A stretch of DNA of 5,886 nucleotides, taken from Actinomycetota bacterium (lineage in GTDB: Bacteria > Actinomycetota > Actinomycetes > Nanopelagicales > Nanopelagicaceae). Shown here piece by piece: positions 1-4,955 of this stretch (its first letter is position 1; the number at the start of each line of letters is the position of its first letter). The stretch is taken from assembly GCA_009703165.1 (NCBI GenBank), contig WLGP01000066.1:1-5886 (forward strand), written 5' to 3'. The translations under genes and the position numbers were made by a program. Below the pieces are notes generated by a model. The model was given only the letters and a program-made list of their open reading frames with translations. It was not told the DNA's origin and did no database searches.

Positions 1-1
1 C

Positions 2-115
2 GCCCCTGCTTCGACACACGTTCAATGCGAGAGCGCTGGAATCACCCTTTTACGCGAGGGCGCGATCACACGTAGTGAGATCGAGAAGGCTATCCCTGCA
101 GTAGTTATCTCCTAG
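2..115 (+). CDS. Sua5/YciO/YrdC-type threonylcarbamoyl-AMP synthase, C-terminal end (5' part outside window)
   Basis: Only the last 37 codons are present, in the frame starting at base 2 and ending at TAG 113-115. The visible peptide has an AST near its start (residues 3-5) and LREGAI at residues 17-22. Both fit the C-terminal edge of the YrdC/Sua5 fold, where PST-V and LR-G motifs close the nucleotide-binding domain. The family makes L-threonylcarbamoyladenylate from threonine, bicarbonate and ATP for the t6A37 modification of ANN-decoding tRNAs in the cytoplasm. Placement fits: sua5 commonly lies upstream of glyA or rfe and the atp operon in actinobacteria. Its stop is 16 nt before the glyA start, so the two are probably co-transcribed. 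The fragment is short, so the call rests on two motifs plus context. Confidence 0.62.
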   Translation, partial: APASTHVQCESAGITLLREGAITRSEIEKAIPAVVIS

Positions 116-131
116 GGCTAGGCTTGCCGCC

Positions 132-1394
132 ATGACCGATACCTTCTATGGCCCAGATTTTGAGCTGCTCTCTCAGCAAGATCCAGATATTGCAGCAGTC
201 CTACTCTCAGAACTTCACCGCCAACAGAGCAATCTTCAGCTGATTGCATCGGAGAACTTCACATCTCGCGCGGTATTGGCAACGTTAGGTTCAACCCTTT
301 CCAATAAGTATGCAGAGGGCTATCCAGGAAAGCGCTATTACGGCGGCTGTGAAGAGGTAGATGTTGCAGAAACGATCGCTATCGAGCGCGCAAAATCTCT
401 CTTCGGTGCAGAACATGCCAACGTGCAACCGCACTCAGGTGCCAGCGCAAATGTCGCTGTCTATCAGGCATTTACCAAGCCAGGCGATACCGTCCTTGCG
501 ATGTCACTTCCACACGGTGGCCACCTCACCCACGGATCAAAGGTGAACTTCTCGGGTAAGTGGTTCAACATCGTCTCCTACGGTGTTCGCCAAGATAATG
601 AACTTATTGATTACGACGAACTTCGCGATAGCGCCATTGCAAATAAGCCAAAGATGATCTGTGCGGGAGCAACTGCTTATCCATCGCTGATCGACTTTGA
701 AAAGGTTCGCGCAATCTGCGATGAAGTCGGTGCGATTATGTGGGTAGATGCTGCTCACTTCATCGGCCTTGTTGCCGGTAAGGCAATTCCATCTCCTGTG
801 CCATATGCAGATGTCGTCTCATTTACAACGCATAAAGTCCTACGCGGACCTCGCGGTGGCATGATTCTTACCAAGGCAGAGCACGCTGGCGCAATTGATA
901 AGGCAGTCTTTCCTGGAATGCAGGGCGGGCCGATCATGTCAGCAGTTGCCGGCAAGGCAGTTGCGCTCGCAGAGTGTGCAACGCCTGCATATCAAAAGTA
1001 TGCAAAGGATGTCATCGTTAACGCCCAAGCACTTGCTGCAGCCCTTGAAGGTGAAGGAATGCGCGCAGTCTCTGGTGGAACCCAGACACACCTGGCCCTA
1101 ATTGATATTCGCGCAACAGGTGTCAATGGCAAAGTAGCTGACGAGCGCTGTGGAGCAGCAGGAATTGTTCTCAATAAGAACTCGATTCCATTTGATCCTG
1201 AAGCACCATCTGTCACAAGTGGAATTCGTGTGGGAACTCCTGCAACAACAACACAGGGGATGGGCGTTGAGCAGATGAAGACGATCGCATCCCTTATCTC
1301 ACGTGCGATTAAGACAGATGATGCTGCAGCACACGCTGCGATTAAATCTGAGGTCCACGCGCTCACTGCACAATTTCCAATCTACCAAGCGTAA
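132..1394 (+). CDS. glyA: Serine hydroxymethyltransferase (GlyA), PLP-dependent
   Basis: Cytoplasmic PLP enzyme of fold type I that interconverts serine and glycine while loading a one-carbon unit on tetrahydrofolate. The 420 residues match the usual 410-430. Visible landmarks: LIASEN at 37-42, YAEGYPGKRYYGG at 60-72, QPHSGAS at 99-105, HGGHLTHG at 128-135, the PLP-contacting D206 and H209 in VDAAH, the Schiff-base lysine K235 in TTHK followed by RGPRGG, and the substrate-carboxylate arginine R366 in SGIRVGTPA. ATG 132 is the first ATG after an in-frame stop at 102-104; the ribosome site is weak (AGG at 120-122). Around K235 the sequence reads SFTTHKVL rather than the common TTTTHKTL, and the usual Q after HSGA is S105. 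These may mark a subfamily, so a related aldolase activity cannot be excluded. Family assignment is secure; exact substrate preference is less so. Confidence 0.93.
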   Translation: MTDTFYGPDFELLSQQDPDIAAVLLSELHRQQSNLQLIASENFTSRAVLATLGSTLSNKYAEGYPGKRYYGGCEEVDVAETIAIERAKSLFGAEHANVQPHSGASANVAVYQAFTKPGDTVLAMSLPHGGHLTHGSKVNFSGKWFNIVSYGVRQDNELIDYDELRDSAIANKPKMICAGATAYPSLIDFEKVRAICDEVGAIMWVDAAHFIGLVAGKAIPSPVPYADVVSFTTHKVLRGPRGGMILTKAEHAGAIDKAVFPGMQGGPIMSAVAGKAVALAECATPAYQKYAKDVIVNAQALAAALEGEGMRAVSGGTQTHLALIDIRATGVNGKVADERCGAAGIVLNKNSIPFDPEAPSVTSGIRVGTPATTTQGMGVEQMKTIASLISRAIKTDDAAAHAAIKSEVHALTAQFPIYQA

Positions 1395-1408
1395 GAAGAT
1401 TAGGTACT

Positions 1409-1417
1409 AGGAGAAGG
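1409..1417 (+). promoter_or_regulatory. Strong ribosome binding site for the WecA-like gene
   Basis: AGGAGAAGG ends just before ATG 1420, with AGGAG spaced 6 nt from the start. This fixes the start codon and contrasts with the weak site in front of glyA. The 25-nt glyA gap contains no hairpin or promoter that I can recognise. Confidence 0.75.
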
Positions 1418-1419
1418 AA

Positions 1420-2562
1420 ATGCGCGAGTACCTGCTCACTCTCTTTCTCGCTGCAGCGCTCTGTTATGTGGTGACTCCACTTGTGCGCACCTGGGCTGTG
1501 CGATTTGGAGCAGTGGCAGAGATCCGTACTCGCGATGTTCACACAACGCCGACACCTCGTTGGGGTGGTCTGGCGATGTGGATCTCCATGAGCATCACCT
1601 TTGCCATTGTTCATAACCTTGAATTAGTAGGTAAATCATTTGGTCGCGAGACGCAAGGAATCTTCTTGGCAGGAACGTTCTTAGTTGCACTCGGCATGCT
1701 CGATGATCGCTTTGAACTCGATGCTCTGACCAAACTTGCAGGACAAGCACTTGCTGCCGGAATCTTATTGCTCTTTGGTATCCAAATTCTCTGGCTACCA
1801 ATTAACGGTGTGATCACCTTGCCGCCAAGTATTGGTCAACTTGTCACGGTACTTATTGTGCTGGTGACCATTAACGCTGTGAACTTTATCGATGGACTAG
1901 ATGGCCTTGCCGCAGGAATCGTTGCAATCTCAGGAATCGCCTTCTTCGCCTTCGCCTACTTATTGGCTGTTGTCTATGGCTTTAGCCGGGCAGGTGCACC
2001 ATCGCTGATTACCGCAGTCCTGGTCGGTGTCTGCATTGGATTCTTAGCTCATAACGCACACCCTGCAGCGATCTTTATGGGTGATTCAGGTTCGATGTTC
2101 TTAGGTTTGATGTTGGCAGCATCTGCAATCACGCTGACTGGCCAGGTTGATCCCAACGCTATCTCTGCTGAGAAACTTGGCCCGGCAACCTTGCCGCTAC
2201 TTCTTCCCTTTGCCGTGCTTGCAATTCCACTTGCAGATTTAATCCTTGCCATCCTGCGCAGACTTAAAGCTGGAAAGTCACCATTTGCATCAGATAAAGA
2301 GCACCTCCATCACCGGATCATGCGCGCTGGAAATACACAGCAGCGCACTGCCTTCATTATGTATCTCTGGACTGCAACGATCGCCTTCCCAGTAACAGTT
2401 CTGGCATTTGCTCCGATCTGGGTTGCCGCCCTTGTTGCACTGGCGCTCTTTATCTTCACAACAATCTTTTCTTTAGGTAAGTCAAAGATGTATCCGCAGG
2501 GTAAACCGGATATGGGTAATCCTGATCCTGGAGAGCCTGAAACAGAAAGTGTTAACTCTTAA
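1420..2562 (+). CDS. wecA: WecA/Rfe-type undecaprenyl (decaprenyl)-phosphate N-acetylglucosaminyl-1-phosphate transferase
   Basis: Polytopic inner-membrane enzyme of the MraY/WecA family. It moves a HexNAc-1-phosphate from a UDP-sugar to a polyprenyl phosphate, the first step of many envelope polysaccharides; the mycobacterial homologue starts the arabinogalactan linker. About ten or eleven hydrophobic segments span residues 1-350. Diagnostic cytoplasmic motifs appear in order: TPTPRWGG 43-50, the LDDR aspartates at 94-97, NFIDGLDG 155-162, FMGDSGS 219-225 and DKEHLHHRI 292-300. The HLHHR form followed by MRAG resembles WecA/TagO more than MraY, which supports GlcNAc as sugar. At 380 residues it is of usual length, ending in a hydrophilic proline- and acid-rich tail from about residue 354. 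The gene overlaps the next by 14 nt. The acceptor polymer cannot be told from this window. Confidence 0.9.
   Translation: MREYLLTLFLAAALCYVVTPLVRTWAVRFGAVAEIRTRDVHTTPTPRWGGLAMWISMSITFAIVHNLELVGKSFGRETQGIFLAGTFLVALGMLDDRFELDALTKLAGQALAAGILLLFGIQILWLPINGVITLPPSIGQLVTVLIVLVTINAVNFIDGLDGLAAGIVAISGIAFFAFAYLLAVVYGFSRAGAPSLITAVLVGVCIGFLAHNAHPAAIFMGDSGSMFLGLMLAASAITLTGQVDPNAISAEKLGPATLPLLLPFAVLAIPLADLILAILRRLKAGKSPFASDKEHLHHRIMRAGNTQQRTAFIMYLWTATIAFPVTVLAFAPIWVAALVALALFIFTTIFSLGKSKMYPQGKPDMGNPDPGEPETESVNS
2530..2535 (+). promoter_or_regulatory. Candidate ribosome binding site for the AtpI-like gene
   Basis: GGAGAG lies inside the end of the wecA reading frame, 13 nt before GTG 2549 and 28 nt before the alternative ATG 2564. 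The spacing is long for the GTG and far too long for the ATG. It therefore mildly favours the GTG start, or initiation by coupling to the terminating wecA ribosome. Confidence 0.4.
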
Positions 2563-3007
2563 TATGGAATTTGAGAATTCAAGTAACGAGCGAACAATGT
2601 TGCGTGGCGCTCTGATTCCTACAGCTATTGTTGGCGTTGCATGTATCGCAATCTTCTCTGCGATTAAAGGAGCGTATGGCTTCTATGGAGCACTCGTTGC
2701 CCAATTTGTAGTTGTCATCTTCTTCGTTGTCCATCTTCTTGTCTCAAAACTTTCGCGCAACATCGATCCGATGGCAACGATGGCGCTGGCACTTTTCTCC
2801 TATGTCACCAAGCTGACGATGATTGGAAGCTTTCTCATCATCCTCGACAAGCTCACTCCAGAAGAAGTCATCGATCGCAACTCCTTCGGAATCACCGCCT
2901 TGGCTGTGACTGCAGCCTGGCTGGGCGGTGAGATTAAGGGTTATCTATCCTTGAAAACTCATCTACCATTGCCACCTAGCGCCGAATCGACGGAGGAGAC
3001 TCAATGA
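2549..3007 (+). CDS. atpI: ATP synthase protein I-like membrane protein (AtpI family)
   Basis: Small membrane protein with four predicted helices at about residues 19-38, 44-65, 76-99 and 112-126, matching the four-helix layout of the AtpI/UncI family (ATP-synt_I). Mycobacterium has an equivalent gene between rfe and atpB. Family members assist c-ring assembly or stability and, with AtpZ, have been linked to Mg2+/Ca2+ transport in alkaliphilic Bacillus; the role here is inferred. Identity rests on topology, size (152 residues) and position, since the family is poorly conserved. Two starts are possible: GTG 2549, overlapping wecA by 14 nt, or ATG 2564 just after the wecA stop, which has no clear ribosome site. 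The choice changes only five residues. The soluble C-terminal tail is rich in Pro, Ser and Glu. The stop overlaps the next start as ATGA. Confidence 0.72.
   Translation: MLTLNMEFENSSNERTMLRGALIPTAIVGVACIAIFSAIKGAYGFYGALVAQFVVVIFFVVHLLVSKLSRNIDPMATMALALFSYVTKLTMIGSFLIILDKLTPEEVIDRNSFGITALAVTAAWLGGEIKGYLSLKTHLPLPPSAESTEETQ
2992..2998 (+). promoter_or_regulatory. Near-perfect Shine-Dalgarno for the AtpZ-like gene
   Basis: GGAGGAG sits 5 nt before ATG 3004, inside the last codons of the AtpI-like gene. With the ATGA stop/start overlap it shows that the 62-codon ORF is really translated, and suggests coupling to the upstream gene. Confidence 0.8.
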
Positions 3008-3192
3008 CCAAGAGATCTGATGAATCAGCAATCTGGACAATCCTGGGCTACCTACTCTCTGGACTTCTTTTCTGGGGTGGGGTCGGCTACTTCGCCGATC
3101 GATTCTTCAATACCTCTTACTTGACCCTCGTCGGCATCCTGATGGGCATGGGCGGCGGCCTCTACCTGGTCTGGCTCCGCTTCGGCCGCTAG
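3004..3192 (+). CDS. AtpZ-like small membrane protein (ATPase_gene1 / AtpZ-AtpI family)
   Basis: A 62-residue protein with two helices, about residues 10-30 and 39-58, joined by a short loop carrying GYFADRFFNTS. The family signature is a glycine-rich first helix, G-x-x-x-D-x-x-x-x-T/S between the helices, then a glycine-rich second helix; here D32 and the LMGMGGGLYL run at about 46-55 fit. Members are encoded just before atpB in many bacteria. They are thought to work with AtpI in cation supply to, or assembly of, the Fo sector. It has a perfect ribosome site and an ATGA overlap with atpI, so the two proteins are probably made together. The protein is too short for a residue-level functional claim; family and context agree well. 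Confidence 0.75.
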   Translation: MTKRSDESAIWTILGYLLSGLLFWGGVGYFADRFFNTSYLTLVGILMGMGGGLYLVWLRFGR

Positions 3193-3258
3193 TTTCCACT
3201 CAGGAAAGAGCCCTAGATCACCTCTTTAGATTTCGCACTTCTGACCACTTTGACTTAG

Positions 3259-3291
3259 GGTGTGGGGCGGAGATCCCCTCTCCGTAACACC
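3259..3291 (+). promoter_or_regulatory. G/C-rich hairpin in the atpB leader
   Basis: CGGAGA (3268-3273) pairs perfectly with TCTCCG (3279-3284) around a TCCCC loop. An outer helix GGTGT (3259-3263) pairs with ACACC (3287-3291), separated from the inner stem by an asymmetric internal loop (GGGG against TA). Eleven pairs in all. It is not followed by a T-run, so it is not a classical terminator. It could stabilise the atpB mRNA 5' end, mark an RNase cut site, or bind a regulator; none of these can be told from sequence alone. Confidence 0.5.
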
Positions 3292-3308
3292 TCAAGAACC
3301 ACCTTTCA

Positions 3309-3374
3309 ATGAAGACCAACCAGTCAGTGATGGCTAACGAGTGTCGAGGGAGAGCTAGTGCGCGCGTTACTTAA
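3309..3374 (+). other. Possible 21-codon leader ORF overlapping the atpB start
   Basis: ATG 3309 opens a 21-codon frame (starts MKTNQSVMANECRG) that runs through the atpB ribosome site and stops at TAA 3372-3374, 17 nt inside atpB. A second in-frame ATG occurs at 3330. There is no convincing ribosome site before 3309 and the peptide resembles nothing I recognise. It may be chance. If translated, it would let ribosomes terminate next to the GTG start of atpB and couple initiation. Confidence 0.2.
3346..3354 (+). promoter_or_regulatory. Ribosome binding site that fixes the atpB GTG start
   Basis: GAGGGAGAG ends 3 nt before GTG 3358, with its GAGGG core 7 nt away. An in-frame stop at 3328-3330 and the absence of any other start codon between it and 3358 make the GTG the only plausible initiator. 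Confidence 0.75.
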
Positions 3375-4146
3375 TTTAAGCGCAAAGGGCGATGAATTCG
3401 TCCCCCCTAGCAGTAGAGACTTTGTCCTTCCTCCAATTTTTGAAGATATCGCCTTCCTTACAAAACCAATTCTTTTCTCATTTGTAGCCGCAATTCTCGT
3501 CGGTCTTTTCTTCTCGGCATCAGCGCGTAAAGCAGCTGTAGTGCCTTCAAAGTTCCAATTTGCAGGAGAGCTTGTCTACGGATTTGTCCGCAAGGATCTG
3601 GGTACTGAGATTCTCGGCCACGAATTCCGCCGCTTTATGCCGTATCTCTTCACACTCTTTACCTTCATTCTTACAAATAACATCTTCGGAATTGTTCCCT
3701 TCATCCAATTCCCAACTTTCTCTCGAATCTCATTTGCATATGTACTTGGAATCATCGCCTTCGGTGTATTCCACTATGTAGGTCTACGTAAGCAAGGTGT
3801 AAAGAAGTACATCAAGGACATCATGTTTATGCCGGGTGTTCCAAAGCCGGTTTACATTCTTCTTACCCCAATTGAAATCGCGACATATCTCGTTGTTCGC
3901 CCACTAACACTTTCACTTCGTCTCTTTGCAAATATGTTTGCAGGCCACCTCTTGCTGATGATCTTCTTCCTTGGCGGAGAGCACCTGCTTCAAGGCGCAG
4001 TAGCAATGAAGTTTGTTGGCGTCTTGTCCTTTGGTATGGGAATTGCACTGACATTCTTCGAATTTCTTGTGCAATGCCTACAGGCATACATCTTTACCCT
4101 CTTAACCGCGCTCTACATCGCCGGCGGCCTCGCCGACGAGCACTAA
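3358..4146 (+). CDS. atpB: F1Fo ATP synthase subunit a (AtpB)
   Basis: Membrane stator subunit that forms the two proton half-channels against the c-ring. Its 262 residues and hydrophobic helices match the family. The conserved stretch LSLRLFANMFAGH at 185-197 holds the essential arginine R188 (E. coli R210). LQAYIF at 241-246 holds Q242, equivalent to E. coli Q252. The polar partners are H197 and E235, at the positions of E. coli E219 and H245, so the acid/histidine pair is swapped, as in many other bacteria and mitochondria. TNNIFG at 106-111 is also typical. It starts at a GTG that is the only start after an in-frame stop. It follows the unusual 165-nt leader and precedes atpE by 52 nt. 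No defect is seen; it should be functional. Confidence 0.97.
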   Translation: MRALLNLSAKGDEFVPPSSRDFVLPPIFEDIAFLTKPILFSFVAAILVGLFFSASARKAAVVPSKFQFAGELVYGFVRKDLGTEILGHEFRRFMPYLFTLFTFILTNNIFGIVPFIQFPTFSRISFAYVLGIIAFGVFHYVGLRKQGVKKYIKDIMFMPGVPKPVYILLTPIEIATYLVVRPLTLSLRLFANMFAGHLLLMIFFLGGEHLLQGAVAMKFVGVLSFGMGIALTFFEFLVQCLQAYIFTLLTALYIAGGLADEH

Positions 4147-4157
4147 CTCAAGAATTC

Positions 4158-4176
4158 CGTTGGAACACTTCTAACG
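4158..4176 (+). promoter_or_regulatory. Hairpin in the atpB-atpE gap
   Basis: CGTTGGAA (4158-4165) pairs with TTCTAACG (4169-4176) around a CAC loop: eight pairs including one G-U. It ends 7 nt before the atpE ribosome site and has no T-run, so it does not look like a terminator. Position suggests mRNA processing or stabilisation favouring high atpE expression, since the c subunit is needed in many copies per complex. This role is inferred. Confidence 0.5.
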
Positions 4177-4183
4177 CGAAGAT

Positions 4184-4191
4184 AGGAAAGG
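4184..4191 (+). promoter_or_regulatory. Ribosome binding site of atpE
   Basis: AGGAAAGG lies 7 nt before ATG 4199 in an A-rich, unstructured context (GTAACAAA follows). That is the kind of open initiation region expected for the most abundantly made Fo subunit. Confidence 0.65.
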
Positions 4192-4198
4192 TAACAAA

Positions 4199-4402
4199 AT
4201 GACAGGCACACTCAACCTCGTCGGATATGGACTTGCTGCAATCGGCCCAGGCCTCGCAGTGGGAATGATCTTTGCTGCATACATCAATGGTGTAGCTCGT
4301 CAGCCAGAGGCACGTAGCGTTCTCCAGCCAATCGCATTCCTCGGATTTGCTATGGCTGAAGCTCTAGCTCTCTTCGGTCTCGTTCTCGCATTCGTTCTCT
4401 AA
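4199..4402 (+). CDS. atpE: F1Fo ATP synthase subunit c (AtpE), ring-forming proteolipid
   Basis: Two-helix hairpin that oligomerises into the rotating c-ring and carries one proton per subunit. At 67 residues it is among the shorter members, with almost no N-terminal tail. Helix 1 has the glycine pattern [14 protein letters not shown] at 9-22. The cytoplasmic loop has the conserved ARQPE at 33-37, which contacts gamma and epsilon. Helix 2 has the ion-binding glutamate E54 in AMAEALAL. The Na+-coordinating residues of sodium-type rings are absent: V21 takes the position of the Ilyobacter Q32, and A55 follows E54 instead of S or T. Proton coupling is therefore expected. The gene has a good ribosome site and is preceded by a hairpin. 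Sequence around E54 closely resembles actinobacterial c subunits. Confidence 0.97.
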   Translation: MTGTLNLVGYGLAAIGPGLAVGMIFAAYINGVARQPEARSVLQPIAFLGFAMAEALALFGLVLAFVL

Positions 4403-4421
4403 TTAGGAAGTACCTCTACCT

Positions 4422-4955
4422 ATGAGAACCTATATCGAGTTAGCGGCAGCGGGAGCACCTAATCCACTGATGCCTGCCACGGCAGAGATCATCGCTGGAT
4501 CAATTGCGTTCCTACTCCTCTTCCTTGTGATGCGCTCAAAAGTTGTACCAATGTTTGAAAAGGCTTATGCAGAGCGCACTGCAGCAATTGAGGGTGGAAT
4601 TGCCAAGGCAGAGGTAGCTCAGGCCGAGGCGAAGGTAGCTCTCGAGGAGTACACCAAGCAGCTAGCAACAGCCCAAGATCAAGCATCGACTCTTCGCGAG
4701 GAAGCACGCGCTGCTGGCGCTGCGATCATTGAAGAGATGCGCGCAAAGGCTCAAGAAGATGCAGCACGTATTACTGCAGCAGCACATGCATCAATCGAAG
4801 CAGAGCGAGCACAAGCTGTGATCTCTCTTCGCAACGAAGTCGGTGCGCTCGCAGTTGAACTTGCATCAAAGATCGTGGGAGAGGCCCTTGATGATCAAGC
4901 GCGTCAATCACGCGTCGTTGATCGTTTTCTAGATGACTTGGAGAAGAGTAAGTAG
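4422..4955 (+). CDS. atpF: F1Fo ATP synthase subunit b (AtpF), peripheral stalk
   Basis: Single-span membrane protein that dimerises as the outer stalk holding F1 still against rotation. The 177 residues show a short N-terminal segment, NPLMPATAEI at 14-23 as in other actinobacterial b subunits, one helix at about 21-38, and then a long, charged, alanine-rich helical region (about 45-160) with coiled-coil character. The C-terminus (about 137-175) is the delta-binding part. ATG 4422 has AGGAAG at 4405-4410, 11 nt away, a little far; ATG 4470 (residue 17) is possible but would cut off the conserved NPL motif. Only one b gene is visible, so a b2 homodimer is expected unless a b-prime gene lies elsewhere. 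The stop overlaps the atpH start by one base (TAGTG). Confidence 0.93.
   Translation: MRTYIELAAAGAPNPLMPATAEIIAGSIAFLLLFLVMRSKVVPMFEKAYAERTAAIEGGIAKAEVAQAEAKVALEEYTKQLATAQDQASTLREEARAAGAAIIEEMRAKAQEDAARITAAAHASIEAERAQAVISLRNEVGALAVELASKIVGEALDDQARQSRVVDRFLDDLEKSK

Larger units (their letters stand above)
3193..3357 (+). other. Non-coding gap between the AtpZ-like gene and atpB
   Basis: This 165-nt gap is the longest in the window; all the others are 52 nt or less. It contains a weak A/T-rich inverted repeat (AAAGAG 3205-3210 with CTCTTT 3222-3227), a G/C-rich hairpin at 3259-3291, a possible 21-codon leader ORF beginning at 3309, and the atpB ribosome site. A TTGACT at 3250-3255 looks like a -35 box, but no -10 lies at a suitable distance. 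There is no T-run after either inverted repeat, so I see no intrinsic terminator. The most likely reading is a 5' leader or processing region in front of atpB. Confidence 0.6.

Noticed and set aside
992..1366. A 124-codon open frame on the minus strand inside glyA
   Set aside because: It is wholly antisense to a well-conserved enzyme gene, its product resembles no known family, and no ribosome site or promoter is evident. Long antisense frames arise readily opposite coding DNA.
3205..3227. Inverted repeat AAAGAG/CTCTTT after the AtpZ-like gene as a terminator
   Set aside because: Only six mostly A-T pairs around an 11-nt loop and no T-run, so termination is unlikely.
3250..3255. TTGACT as the -35 box of an internal atpB promoter
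   Set aside because: At 16-19 nt downstream the sequence is C-rich (around ATCCCC) with no TANNNT. TAGGGT at 3256 immediately adjoins it and has no -35 of its own.
4199..4402. A sodium-driven ATP synthase
   Set aside because: The c subunit lacks the Q in helix 1 and the S/T after the key glutamate that sodium rings need.
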